Assembly (NCBI GenBank): GCA_947095535.1
Contig: OX352773.1
Location: 208,650,093-208,714,092 of the forward strand
Direction: 5' to 3'
DNA: 64,000 nucleotides
DNA from: Poecilobothrus nobilitatus
Lineage: Eukaryota > Arthropoda > Insecta > Diptera > Dolichopodidae
Each line of letters opens with the position of its first letter. Position 1 is the first letter of the stretch. Shown one piece after another: positions 23,187-36,640 of the stretch. Under the pieces are notes generated by a model. The model was not told the origin of the DNA and did not search any database. It worked only from the letters and a program-made list of their open reading frames with translations. The position numbers were made by a program, and so were the translations under genes.

Positions 23187-24092
23187 AGGGTTTTCCAATT
23201 TGAGTAATATGATTTCTAAGTGACGTTTCGGCCATTTGTAGTATGTCATGATCTGTCATTTTTTTTTCATTGTATTCAGTAATGTTTACAATTTCATTAT
23301 GGACCACCGTAAATGTCGTGAATTTGCTGATTTTTTCTTGGAACAACTTGAAAACGATAACGATTTTTTTAAGAAAATGATCTTCTCCGATGAAGCTCAC
23401 TTTCATCTAAGTGGTGCGGTAAATAAACAAAACGGTCCACGAAGAAAATTCCCAAATTATTCATGAACAACCATTACATTTACCTAAATTGACAGTTTGG
23501 TGTGGTTTTTGGTCTGGTGGAATCATCGGTCCGTACTTCACTCGAAATGAAGCTGATAACACCGTTATTGTCAATGAATAGCTATGAATAATTATAGATC
23601 GATGATAACCAACTTTTTATGGCCAAAATTGGAAGAAGTTGATCTTGACAACATCTGGTTCCAACAAGACGGGGTTACGTGCCACACAGCACGTGCAACA
23701 ACCGAATTATTGCGAGAAAAGTTTGGAGATTCGATTATTTCAAGAAATTGTGACAAGAAGTTATGATTTAACACCATTAGACTATTTCTTGTGGGGTTAT
23801 TTGAAGTCGTTGGTCTTTAGTAATAAACCAGACTCTCTTCAAGCTTTTGAAGTCAATATTGAACGTGCTATTCATGACATACGACTTGATTTAGTTGAAA
23901 AAGTGGGTTCGCAAATTGGGTTCATCGAATTCGTTCGTGCAAAAGAAGTCGTGGAGGCCATTTGAATGACGTTTTATTCAGAACTTAATTGTATCGATTG
24001 TACTTCACTTTAAATAAAAAGCATTTGAATTTCCTTAACAATTAGTGTGTTTTTTTTTAAAAGAAATCATATCACTCCAATTTGAAAATCCT
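23187..24092 (+). mobile_element. Internally deleted mariner/Tc1-superfamily element (rosa-like)
   Basis: About 906 bp bounded by 31-bp inverted repeats: left AGGGTTTTCCAATTTGAG...ATGATTTCT (23187-23217), and right (24062-24092) which reads AGGATTTTCAAATTGGAG...ATGATTTCT when reverse-complemented. TA dinucleotides flank it, as expected for this superfamily, though the exact target duplication is blurred. A full-length element of this type is usually about 1.2-1.3 kb. The portion encoding the N-terminal helix-turn-helix DNA-binding half is missing, so the left repeat is followed almost at once by the catalytic half. It should be non-autonomous. Confidence 0.88.
23299..23962 (+). pseudogene. 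Degenerate mariner-family transposase, C-terminal catalytic half
   Basis: Remnant of a DDE/D transposase readable only by changing frame. Frame 1 has MDHRKCREFADFFLEQLEND and IFSDEAHFHLSGAVNKQN (first catalytic Asp, 23299-about 23440). Frame 3 has LPKLTVWCGFWSGGIIGPY (about 23451-23580). Frame 1 again has FLWPKLEEVDLDNIWFQQDG and CHTARATTELLREKFG (second Asp, 23584-about 23750). Frame 2 then has YDLTPLDYFLWGYLKSLVFS (third Asp) and an ERAIHDIRLDLVEKV tail. The FSDEAHF, QQDGxTCHTAR and LTPLDYFLWG blocks match the mariner branch typified by rosa of Ceratitis, in which the second and third Asp lie about 41 residues apart. Here a small deletion shortens that interval. At least three frame changes and the missing N-terminal half make it a pseudogene. 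Confidence 0.88.
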
Positions 24093-26219
24093 ATATATAT
24101 ACTCAATAAATTGTTCTGTTCTTATATAAGGCACAAATAGCATAAACAAGGTGTATACAAATTTAAAACTTTTTATTTTTATTTATTTAATTATTTATAT
24201 TATTATTATTTGCAATATTACAAAACCATCTTCTACTAAGGCCATTATAGGTCGGTCGAATACTTTATTAATATTTATTTATTTTATTTAAATCTAACAT
24301 TATACAATACTTTTATTAATAATTTATACTGTAATATTATTTATTTAGTCTAAATTGCATACTTTACGGTGCTTTTTGTGATATGGTGGTACTCAGTACA
24401 TGTGCGTTAAACTTAAAAGCGAAGACGTGATCTTTAAAAAAGAAAGGTATAAATAATGAAAATATCTAAAATGTTATATGTATGTTTTAAAGGAACTAAT
24501 ACTTGAAACAAAAGATAATAGTAGAAAATTTATTCAGCAAAATTTTGTATATAGTTTTATGTATATAATTTTATAATACATAATAAGCATCTTAATATGA
24601 ACAACGGTATAAATATTTTCAAATTTTATTTTAATTAAAAAACAAAAAGAATTACTTTATATTAATTTGCTATACTCTTTAAATCAAACTAATAAGTCAC
24701 TAAACTCCCCTGTCTATATGTACAAAAACAAAATAACGAAACTAAAATATTTTATATGAAGATTCTGTGAAATTTCTTTGACAAAATTTGATTAGGGTAT
24801 AGATGGTAAGCAGTAAATATATTGCAGTATAAGCAGTAATTCTGATACATTTTAACATTATTATGATCAGTAGATATCTATACAATAAATGATGACTATT
24901 GAATTAAAATAAAACATTGTTGATGATATGTCTTATAATGACTACAATTTTTTTTATAAATTTATAAGAAAATAATAGGATCAAAGGTAAAACTTTCTAT
25001 TATCCTAGTTTTCAGAATGATTTAGGTGAATAATAATGCCTAATAGCTGCTGTCATGTAATTCAAAATTTATTAAAATAAATATAATTATTAAAGATACT
25101 TTAACAAAATGATGACGGTTTGAATTATTTATTTATAAATGAAGAATTTGTATTATAAATTATAATTGTGTATAACATAAATTTTAAATTCCTTTTTTAA
25201 CATAAAGTAAGTGAAGTTACATCAGAGATTTCATTAATTTGGTTTCCATTTTAAAAGGAAAATAATTTAGCTCAGAATTCTTATATATACAAGTACGAGA
25301 TATACATATAGTTAAAGACTAATTAAAATGATGTTACTGTTTCATGGTTTTGTGTAGAATTTTTAAAACTGATACAGTAAAATAATTTTAAAATACATTT
25401 TTTTTTAAGGAGAAAAATAATATTAAAAATTTTTTAAAAAATAACTGTACTTACTTTTCGCTTATAAATAATAATTATAAATTTACATATATAAAATTTA
25501 TTATTAATTTATTTAAATAATTTTTTATTTAATTTTTTTTTTTGGTTTATAAATAGTCATACAATGTATATGTAATAAAAAGTATATAATGTATGTATGT
25601 GGATTCTGGGTATGTATACATATATAAATAAATCTTATGTCATTGAGTATATAAATTATATTAATTTATTTTTTGATGTCACATTTTGTATTGATGTATA
25701 TTTTATTTTTTTTAATTAACAAAGAATATATTTATATTATAGAATAAAAAAAAAATTAATTATTTAAAAAAAAAAGAAAAAATAAATAAATAAAGTATAA
25801 CAAAACTTAATAAATAAAAAGAAACTTAAAAATGAAAATAATTCAGTAGACAACAAAATAAAAAAAAAATAAAAAAAAACAATTTAAATAAATATAAAAT
25901 AAATTTATTAAATAATTAAATAATGCATATATATATATGTACCTATACATATTAATTTAGTAATATATATATATATATATATATTAAATATTTATTTTGT
26001 TCTGCTTAATAATGGTTTATTATTAATATTCATATTAAATGTGTAATTTCGTGTTTTATTTTTTTTGTTTTTTTATTTTATTTGAAAAGAAAATTAACAA
26101 AAAAAAAATAAATATGTACATATAATATATAAAGCAAAAAAAAAGGAATAAAAAAAAATTAATAATATATTGACGACAACAAAATTAAAATACAAAAAAA
26201 AACAAAAAATAAAAAAAAC
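24093..26219. other. AT-rich non-coding stretch
   Basis: No exon, repeat of note or RNA gene recognised. Poly-A/T runs and TA microsatellites (for example about 25930-25985) dominate. Confidence 0.5.
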
Positions 26220-26544
26220 ACAGTAGCAATTCTACGACGACGACATGACTTTTTTTCCATTTTAATTTTAATTTAAATGTAAAAATATTGTATTATTAAA
26301 AAGTGAGTCTTAAAAGTGATTGCTAACAGTGAAAAACGTTGTTTATTGCGCATTCTTATATGTTTTAAAATTTTTTTTAACAAAATAAAAATATAAAAAA
26401 AAAAATTAATAAATAGATACATTTAACACATCTAAATTATTTTAAATTATAAATTAATAATAACTTTTATATTTATAAATTTTTTTCATTTAAACTAACT
26501 AAAACATTTTATTTAAACCAATAGAACGTTATTTAAAAATAAAG
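26220..26544 (+). other. Candidate 5' non-coding exon ending at a GTAAGT donor
   Basis: The patch starts ACAGTAGCAATTCTACGACGACGACATG and includes GTGAGTCTTAAAAGTGATTGC...CAGTGAAAAACG, a texture common in insect 5' UTRs. It ends at AAATAAAG|GTAAGTAAAT (donor GT at 26545). No long reading frame is present. If real it could be a leader exon of the plus-strand gene that starts coding at 49531, separated by a 23-kb intron, but nothing in the sequence ties the two together. Purely a hypothesis. Confidence 0.2.
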
Positions 26545-29500
26545 GTAAGTAAATAATAAAAGAAAGTGTTAAAAAAATTTAAATAAAATTATTAAAACAA
26601 AAATATATATATATGTTTTTTTTTTGATTAAAACAAGAACAAAATATATAATATGTTGTCCGTCCGTCGGAGTATTATTAAACACAATATTTTATTAACT
26701 GATTTGAAAAATTACAAAATTTTTGTTGATAAATATTTTGCGCGGCTATATTATGGTATATATGGTTCTATCAATATACTTAAAATTTTTTTTATTTTTT
26801 AACAAAATTTGTTTAATAATTACAGAAATATAATCGAAAACTGATTAAAAAAAATGGAATTTATTTCAATAAATAATATAATATAATATAATATAATAAA
26901 AATAAAATATTATCAAAATAAAATATTTTTATATAAATATATAAAAATATATATGTGATTAGCATATATTGTTATACTACTTTTTTTTGTAAATTATCTT
27001 AGTTATATTTTAATATCAGTTTTTCAATGTTGCGCTTTTAATTTTTATTTTTTTTTTTTTTATTACGTATGGGTATTCGATTTGTTTGGCCGGTCCCCAA
27101 CTTGGCTTCTTATCATACTTTATTGCTTTTATTTTTTTTTTTTGAATGAATATGGAATATGAATGAAAAATTTGTCTGATAACTCTCTTTTTCTCCTATC
27201 ATGTATTATTATTATACACATAATATTATTATAATTCATATATATATATATATATATGTATACATTTTCTATCAGCTTTAATTTTATCAGTTATATTTAA
27301 AAAAAAAAAAAAAAAAAACAAAATAACCATATACCTTAAATGAATATTATAGTACGGCTGTTTTTTGATAAGGATAATAGATAACATTTATAAGTAAAAT
27401 TTGTATATTATAAATTAAGTGCAACCAAACTATAATATAAAATTTTAAAGTAGTATTAGTGTTAATTTGAATAATTGAACTAAGATAGCTCCTTCTAATA
27501 AAAACAAAAAAAAAAAAACAATATTATAATATGTAATAATAAATGCAACTTATATTAAGTGGAACACTAATATAACAAAGTAATGTATTTGAGATAATTA
27601 AAATATTATTTAGTTTTAAAAGTTTTTTTTTTTTTCATATTTTTATATATGTATATATATTACTTTTGTTTTTTTTTTTTTTTATTATAACAAGGTGTGA
27701 TAACAAAACAAATTTTTTTAATCTAAAATTCTAATCACTAAAAATTTTTTTTTTTTGTTATTAATATAATCATTTTTATTCAAAAAAATGTTTTTTTTTT
27801 TTTTGAAAAACATAAATGATAATTTTTATCACGAAAAACTAAGGGAATTTTAAATATTGTATATAAAAAATATATAAAAAAAAAAGAAAACGTTGTTCTA
27901 TTCCTGTAAACTTGGAATATATTTTATTTAAAAAATTTTTTTTTTTTTAGTTTTACTTTGATTATCGGTCGGAAAACATTGTAAAAATTAAAATTTATTT
28001 TTCAAAAATTACCTTTATTAAAATTCATATAAGAAAATATTAATAATCAATAAAAATATGAAAGTAAAATAAAATGTCTAAAATAATTAAAGATAAATAA
28101 TTTTGGTTTTTTTTTGTATTTACGAATATTTTAAATCTATCTTAAAATTTCAAATATTTCGCATTACTATAACATATACACATAATTAATTGGATTAACA
28201 ACATTTCAACTATTTATTTATAAAATAATTTGACATAAAGGATTATATGGATACATTTATTAAATATACTTAATATGAAAACGATTTAATTCGATATTAA
28301 TTTAAATAATAAAAAAAAAAATATTAATTTATTAATTGATATTGGTATATAATATTAAACCTATATATATATGAGTATATATTATAAAAGTTTTTAAAAT
28401 ATATTTGATTGATTTTGTTTTATTAATTTTTTAATGAAATTTTAAAAATTATATTTATTTTTTACAATTTTTTTTGATTTATAATTAAAAACTGATATTA
28501 AATTTTAATATAAAATTTAACTTAAATTAATTCAAAAATTTATAAAAATTTATTATATTATATATATAAAAAAAACTGTATATATACTTTCACGTACAGA
28601 TTTTTAGCGCAGTTTGATTTAAAATGTACATATCGATAAATAAAAAGAATCAATAATGTTTTTGTAATAGAGTATTTAAAAAATTTGAAACCCTAAATTA
28701 TATGAATTACTGTGAGTTGTATTAATTAACAATAAATAGAAAATAAATAAATTTCATGCCATTTTAAATAATCTGTTTTCCATTTACGATAAATTTTTAT
28801 ACTAAATAACGTTTTTCATTTCAATATTTTTCTTTTTTTGTATAATTTTTTAAAAAATTTTAAATTTTCTAGAATTAACAAATCAAAAAAAAAATTTATT
28901 AATTCTTTAATAAAAAATTATTTATTATAATGTAGATATTAATTTTTTATTATTTTTATTTAATTTTTATAATTTATTAATTTTTTATTATTATTATTTA
29001 ATTTATTATTTTTTGTATTAATAAAAAATTAATAATGTTTGTGATGCGAAATTATTTTTAAATAATAGCTATATAATTAAAAATTATATTCGTTTCATTT
29101 GAAAAGGTTTAATATAAAAGATATTAATTAATGAATTAATAATATAATTAAAAATATACATATATAAAATTAATATAATTTAACTAATATATTAATAGTT
29201 TTATTAATTATTTTATTTAATTTATTAATAGTATTTTAATGTAAATATGTAATAGGTATTTTGTAAATTATTATATTCTGTAAAAAAAAAATAGAAATAA
29301 ATACATTTTGTAAAATTTATGAAAAAGTAGTATATAACTATATAACTATAAATAAATATATATCTAAATAATGAAAAAAAATATGATACTTTTTTTTATT
29401 TTTACATTTAATAAAATCATATATTCTAAGTTTTATTTATTTCCTTAATATATAATTCATATATATATATATACATTGTACATAGTTAAATAATAAAATT

Positions 29501-32500
29501 TTTATTTAATTTTCAAATAATATACATAGAATATGTATATTTACAATAAAGTGTTGTATAGATCAGTAAAATAACTTTGAACTAAGTAATGTGATAAAGA
29601 ATAATTCATAATTATAGAAATAATATTGTTTTTTTTTTGTCTTCTTGCATTTTGTCTTCTTATTATATTTTTTATAACAATATAATAATTAAATAATACA
29701 AATACATTTTTGAACCTTAAAAAAATAATATTTAGAACTGTAATAGATATTTTATATTAAAATAATTTCGATCTGAGTTGTGTTCCCTATATTTATATAA
29801 GTCTTTTTTCATTAAACTATTAATTAATTCTTTTAAAAGGAATTTTAAATATGATTTTATTAAATTTAAATGTATTTTTATTATTATCCAAAATAATATT
29901 TATTACATTCGGTTATTGTCATTTCAACAAATTTTTCATTTACTATTACAATCATTTGTTGTTTATAGAAACTCAGTTTAAAATTTAAATTATGAGCATC
30001 CTATGCTTATGCAAATAAATGCCTGGCAATGATAACCCAAAACATAGGTATAGAGCCTTGAAAAAGAAACACTAGGCGAAGCTCTTTGTTATCAGAATTA
30101 TTATTTAGCTCTTTGTAGTTAGTTAGGAAACAATTATTATCCGTTTTATTAGAGAAATTGAACAGTTTGAAACTATGTGACACTATATGATATACCAACT
30201 GATAATTGAGGAAAACACAACGGGATGGAGAGTTTATATATGTAAAAGTAATAATAGCTACTCTCCGACAAAAATCAAAATATGAATTATAGCTAAATAT
30301 TAAAAAAAATGTTTTGATTTGTGCATTGAGTACAAAAATACTTTAAATGTTTTATATATTCATAATTTTACAATGAAATATTTTTTTTTAATTCTTAAAC
30401 ACCATTAATTCTCTTTTTAAAGCTTACACAATATAAAACAACACAAGTTAAAATTATTTATATAATGATTTCTGTAATATTATTTTTTTAAATTAAATTA
30501 AAATTCCGTCGGTTGAAACTTTAGAATTTTATAAATGAAAATCATTATTTTGAAATTGGCTATAAAAATATTAATTACAAATATTAAGTTTTATTGAAAC
30601 TCTGGATGAGTATATAGTTATTAAAAATTACTTTATTATGTATATATTTTTTTTTATTATACATTAAATTCTTTTAAATGTATCTCATTCAGCAATGATT
30701 CGATTATTTATACAAATAAGTTTAATTTATTAATATATTATTAGGCTTTATTTTATTTTGTGATTTTTTTAATTAAAATAAACTTTTCGTATATAATTTA
30801 CATCTTAAGTTATATCTTAATCTGTGTTTTAATATATGTATGTATCTTTAAAAAACGGCACATAGTTAAATATGTGTCTTAATTTTGAACTGTGATTATT
30901 TAACCGAGTTTTAATATAATTTGTCTTACATAAATCAAGAATCATGCAACAGAGTTACAATAAAAAAAATGAATAAGGTAAATGTTAAATGCTAGAGTAC
31001 TTTAAATGGTCATCCGTGTCTTTAGATAGCAAAACTAGTCATTTCATTTTGTAGTTTTTGAATGGACTTCCATGAAAAATAAGAACCTATATTTGCAACA
31101 AAAAGTGTAATTTCCTTATATTTTGGTTGCTCATTGCTCAAATTTAGCATTTAGCAAAAAATTTCCTGTTCAATAGTATAAAATAGGAAAAATCGTGAAT
31201 TTAAAATAATATAAGTTTCAAGTGTGTTCTTCACCATTGTTTTCGTTGTTTTTTTTTTAAAGTTTTGTATCTTCAAAATATATTCTATTTTATATTATAA
31301 GGAGCATACAATATTACAAAAGTTTTTTAATTATTTTTATAAATAGATATTACATGTTGATGTTGACCAATCAGTTTATAAACCAATCAAATCAAAACCA
31401 GTTAGAAAGTTTTTAAATAAACATTATGACAAATTTATATACATATATGTATATATTATAATGTATATATGCGGTAAGTTGACTAAAATGGAGACGGTTA
31501 TATACGCGTTTTTGTTTTGTTTGATAAAATCAAACCACCATAACGCACCGCAAAACAAAAGCAAATTGGAAAAAAAAAATCCTGACCATCAGAAAAAAAA
31601 ACAACAAATAAATAAAAGAACAAACAGAAAACTATTGAATGTATGTTGACTTGACGCCCGTCTTATCACCATATACATACATGTTTATATATATTTTTTT
31701 TTAATTTTAAAATATTTTTAATAAAAACAAAAAATTTATTTTATGTACATTACTTAAGTCCCAAAAGTAAGTAGCTTAAATATATACAATAAAATTGTTA
31801 TTTAATTTTTTAAGGAAAAACAAAGAAAATTCTCAACTTCCTGTTTAAAATCCAGTGGAATATTTTAAAAATGAATTTTTGCGATGCGTCTTATATTTTT
31901 ATAAACTTTACAAAATGGCTGTGTATTATAATATAGTAAAATCTACTATTTTAATATTTGAATAACATTAAAATGTCTTATACATATATTAAAATATTAT
32001 TGTAACTCTGTCTTTTAAACACTTTTTCTAAACTTAATTTTTGAAAGCTAATAACTGTTTTATTCTGTATATGCTTTTCTGAGTTTCAATGGAATTATAT
32101 CATGTTGAGTTGATAGTTTTATTTTTTTCAAATAATATCATATTATTTTTGTGTTGGCATATTGTTTCCAATATACAAATCACATGCCACATGCTACAGA
32201 ATTGTCACATGCCCAAGAATTGTCACAATAAAAAAAATTTTTAATATAAAGTAAATCAATCAAATAAAAGCTTTTATTATTTTGTAAGGTTAAGCTTTTG
32301 AGCAATGTCATCTTAAAAACGTTTATCTGATTCGCATAATATATATATATACCTTTATTTTTTAATGATCTTTATTTAATCTTAAAATATCATGTCCAGA
32401 GCAAAAATTTAACAATTGTAAAAATTATAATGTTGTGGATTCAAAATATCTTCACTACAGTGAAAACCAGCATCTTTATGATTAGAATGCTGCGCAAAAT

Positions 32501-32859
32501 TTTTGATATCTAAACTGACTATAAGATATGATCAAAATATTTCTTTAGAAATTGATTTTTTTCAAATAAGGTCTAAGAAAAAACAAATTTATTTTCTCGC
32601 TTATTGTATTTATTATATTTTTAAGATTTATAGTGTAATTCATAGTAGTCTAGCCTGATCTCGTTATTAAAATTTCTTAAAAATTATAGTTATAATATAA
32701 TTAGTATTGTAGTAAAATTACTATATAATTGTTTTTATTTACAACACATCATAATGTATACATTGTGGTGCCACTAGCAAATAATGGCTATTGTGGCCTT
32801 TTTAAATATAATTTTTTTTTTATTTTCGTTTTATTTTATTTTTTTTTTTGTTTTATTTT

Positions 32860-32887
32860 TTTCATATCGCGATTTGATATGAAAATC
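32860..32887. repeat. 10-bp-stem hairpin TTTTCATATC / GATATGAAAA
   Basis: TTTTCATATC, a 7-nt loop GCGATTT, then GATATGAAAA, followed by ATCGCCC. The perfect 10-bp stem and the CpG-containing loop distinguish it from background AT palindromes. It could be a transposon-end remnant or a protein-binding site. Confidence 0.5.
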
Positions 32888-34799
32888 GCCCTTAAAAAAA
32901 TGTAATTTTTTTCTTTGTTTTAAAGAATATTAAAATTCTATAAAGGTTCTTGTATTTAAAAAGAAAGTCAAATGAAATTTACTAGTGGTATATGGTTCGA
33001 CGCCCATTGAAGATTCAATATATTAATGTATATGAATATACATACATATATATATATATATATAAGACCGGAAATGTATAATATTGTTGTTGGATAATAA
33101 GTTATAGTTAAATGTGGGTTTAAAATGTGCCGTCATTTTTGCGTAATATTTTTTTTTTTATTTATTGTTATAGAATGTATATAGGATAAAAATAAACAAT
33201 ATGCGTAATGTACATGTAAAAAGTAAATGACCTGTTGTTTTGTTATCTTGAAGAAAGAAATAGAAATTAAAGTAAATTGAATTTTTAAAATTTAATGACA
33301 ACTACATGTAAATATAATTCCTGCTATAAAAAGGATTTTATATCTTATTTTTATTCATTATTTTTTTTCTTTATCATTAAAATACAATTTGCTTATGATT
33401 CATTGCATTTAGTTTAAAAAAAAAATATGTAGAATCATTTATTTTTTGTTGTGGCATGTGAACCATATTTTAAAAGTTTTTTTTTATTGTGAGCCATATT
33501 TATTAAAGCCTTTCCATTTTGTTTTATTTCAATTTGCTTTTCCAAAAGTATTTTAAAATTGGATTTCGAAATTCGAATTGGCTTTGGTCTTATTTTGTAT
33601 ATTTCTATTCATAAAATTTTATTGTTTCTCAAGTTGTTTTCCGAATCCATTTCCGATCGACGAATTGACACACTTTTTTCCAAATAAATTTAAATTGCAT
33701 ATTAATTGAATGTTTATAAATATGTTTTTTCCATTAAGAATTCTTGAAATTTATTTTTTATGTGATCAATCATCAATCAATAACTAATAACCAATAATAA
33801 TTTTTTAATGGTATAACAATTTTCATATTATTATATACATAAATATTATATATAGATACATAAAACTACTATATGTGCAAATGATTTTTTGTGATTTTTT
33901 TGCAAAACCCGCTGTTATTTGTAAATTTTCTATTATATATATATATATGTATATACAAAATATTATTAAAAAATTTATTTTGACAATGATTAGAAAATAT
34001 GGGTGTAATTTGTTTTTAACGCCCATCAATTTCACAAAATTCATCTCAGAAAGCTGTTAAACTGCACAACAATTCATAAACAAAAAAAAAAAAAAAACAA
34101 CATTGAAGTTATGTATTATGTAAATTCCAATAAAAATTAAACCATATGTAAATTTAATACATATTGTATAAATTCCTTAACAACTCAAACTGAGCACATT
34201 ATTTGTTTTTTGTTGCCCCTTTTTATGCAAATTTTTATTACTATGAGTGGTACGTGAAAAATTAAAAAAGAAAAAAAAAATGCTGGTAGCCAACAGAAGT
34301 TAAAGAATAAATATAGAAAAATAAGTGTTTTTTTTTTGACCCGAGTCAAAAGAAACCATCAGAATACGCCTTCTTAAATTTTGCTTCTTCTTAAAACAAA
34401 GAAATGAGATCAAAGTAATAAATATGAAGGAGAGGAACAAGGATTATCACAAAATTACATATGGTTTCATTAAAAAATATAAAAACATATGAATATATTA
34501 AATGCTAAAGGATGTTGAAGAATATTAATATGTATTTACAATGGATTTTAATGTTATGTGATTGAATCTGAAAATATTTGATTTTTTTGTGATTATTTTT
34601 TGTTGTTTTTGTTAGTTTTATGATGTTGTGATTGTCCATCAAACACATTAACCTTTTACGCCCACTAATCATAATAATTTTAGTTGATATTTTTTTTTGT
34701 TATCATTTGAAAACTAAAATAACATGATAAAATATTGCAATCCAACTTTAGGGTATTAAAATTTTTTCAACGAAAACTTTTTCTAAAGTTTTTTGTTTT

Positions 34800-35345
34800 T
34801 TACGTAAGGCGGGTTTTGTAGGTAGGAAGGTATAGATAGGTCAACGTTGCAGATGCACACTTAATGCAGGTTACGCTTTTTGTGGTATTCTTGCGTATTA
34901 GTATTTTTTCCTAATTACAACTATGGGGAGCTACTTACAAAGCGCTGTAAATTGATTAAGTTAACTGACAGACCAAAAGGCTTATTTAAAAGAATATTTC
35001 CAAAAACTTTCTTCTTTTTAGAGAAAGAACTGGGCAATAGTTGAAAATTTATTGCTCTTCTTCTCTATCTTTCCACCTTCTGCAAAACTCATTGCAAAAC
35101 TCTTAGTTGATCGTTTATAATCTAATGTATACCAGATCTGTTTGGCAACAGCGAAAGTATTATTAGCAAATCAACTGCAGTTTTTGAGTGTATTGGCTTA
35201 AAATCAATATTTACAAAATATAATAGCAACAACGAGATTCTTCTGTTCTTGCACAGAATTTAAAGTTTTGTGGCGCTTCTAGCGAGTTGAACAGTACTGC
35301 AATTTTCTAAGAAGCCTGTTCAAGTATCCATACAATGGGCTTTGT
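34800..35345. other. Unidentified block of lower A+T content
   Basis: Base composition is more balanced than the flanks, with words such as GGCGGGTTTTGTAGGTAGG, GTCAACGTTGCAGATGCAC and GTGGCGCTTCTAGCGAGTTG. Six-frame reading gives only short interrupted stretches with no recognisable domain. Old transposon debris is the likeliest explanation, but I cannot name a family or strand. Confidence 0.3.
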
Positions 35346-36299
35346 TTTATATTATTATTTGTTTTTCGTAGATTTAATTTTAATTATTATGAACGAAAAA
35401 TTAGGTTTGCAATGTGTCGAAATCTATTAATTTTTTTTGTTATATCGAGTAAATTTTATCGAAAGAGAAATTTTGTATTTTTTGTATCAAGAGATCCATA
35501 GAGAGTAGGAACAGGATAAAAATTAACACAATCTATAAATTTTATGATATTTTTTTAGATGTGAATACGATAATTATAGGAAAACAATTATAAAAAATTT
35601 TAATTTTTTATTTCTGGTTATGCCAAATATAGCGATAAATTATCCCAAAGGAACTTTGTAAAAGAAATTAGAAATAAAATTATAATAAAATATGGAAAAA
35701 AGAAATAATTTTTCTTTTTTTTCTGCTTTTTATTATTTTTTGCGTTTACTTAATATATATATGATAAAAAACTTTGCAAACAAATAAAACCAAAGTCCCA
35801 ATTTTATTATCAGTTAAAAAATTTTTTTTTACATAATTTAAAATAAAATTTTTAATGTTGTGATAATTGCAATGTGTTTGATTATCCATATTCTATTTTC
35901 AGAAACTTTTTTTTAGTGAAAAGTTGTATGGTAATTGGTACGGAAGGATCGTAAAATTTTATCTTAGGAAAATTAGATAAACAAAAGGATGAGGAAATTA
36001 ATACAATATAGTATATATACCTATTCTAACTGATATACAGCTTACATCAGGACAGGATAAACTGAAGTTATTGTTCATAATGACATATGTATAGGAATTC
36101 TTGGTTAAAAATATATTTGATACCTTAATATTGCTTTTAATACCTAAAAATTTGATCTATTTAAGTTTTTTTCTTGACGTTAATAAATTTATTTAATTTT
36201 GACAATATATACAATATTTCAACTGCCAAAATAAGGTTAACTAGATTAAATTAGATTAGATTAGATTATTATTTAACAGATATAAGTAATATACTCTAT

Positions 36300-36640
36300 A
36301 GAACTTTTGATGCAAATCTACTGAGCTCCGCTATATTTACGTGCTATAGGTTTTGCCTGCACTTATAATATTTCTGTTAGCCCTACCGCCTCTAAGAAAC
36401 AAAAAATCCGTATAAAGGGTGTATTGCTAATATAGTTCAGATATTTTACTTGGAGTAAAGTTTCGCAATTTTTGAGTATGTTTGCTGGAGATTCTTCTTC
36501 TTCTTATTGACAAAAAGTGCATGTATCGTCATTCTCTATTAAAATTTTCATTAAGAGCACCTTTAGGTAACAGAGCCTAGATAGAAAGTTTGTTAGAATT
36601 CTCATTTTATTAATGTCTATAGAGATAGAAGTTAGATAAT
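36300..36640 (-). pseudogene. Decayed non-LTR retrotransposon, C-terminal end of the polyprotein
   Basis: On the minus strand a broken frame reads TNFLSRLCYLKVLLMKI, then DDTCTFC, EEEESPANILKNCETLL and FCFLEAVGLTE. This follows the end of R1/I/Jockey-type ORF2 proteins, where a Cys-x2-Cys...His-x4-Cys finger sits in an acidic CxFCxEEEETPEHILxxCEAL block after the RNase H region and before a terminal FLKSxGL-like helix. Here the finger His is replaced by Asn and several stops interrupt the frame. No upstream reverse transcriptase is visible at higher coordinates, so it is a 5'-truncated copy, as target-primed insertion commonly produces. Confidence 0.65.

Larger units (their letters stand above)
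26545..36299. other. Gene-poor AT-rich stretch
   Basis: No supported gene. Notable items are a lower-A+T patch at about 27065-27115 (contains GGCCGGTCCCCAACTTGGC), a hairpin at about 32860-32887, and a block at about 34800-35345 of more balanced composition with no readable family. Open frames at 29778-29981, 30007-30198, 31461-31649 and the two overlapping frames near 33823-34060 lack domains and splice context. Confidence 0.5.

Noticed and set aside
23116..23406. Minus-strand 96-aa frame
   Set aside because: Crosses the left inverted repeat of the mariner copy and is antisense to its transposase remnant.
32990..33012. GGTTCGACGCCC word reminiscent of a tRNA T-loop
   Set aside because: No acceptor, D-arm or anticodon-arm pairing can be built around it.
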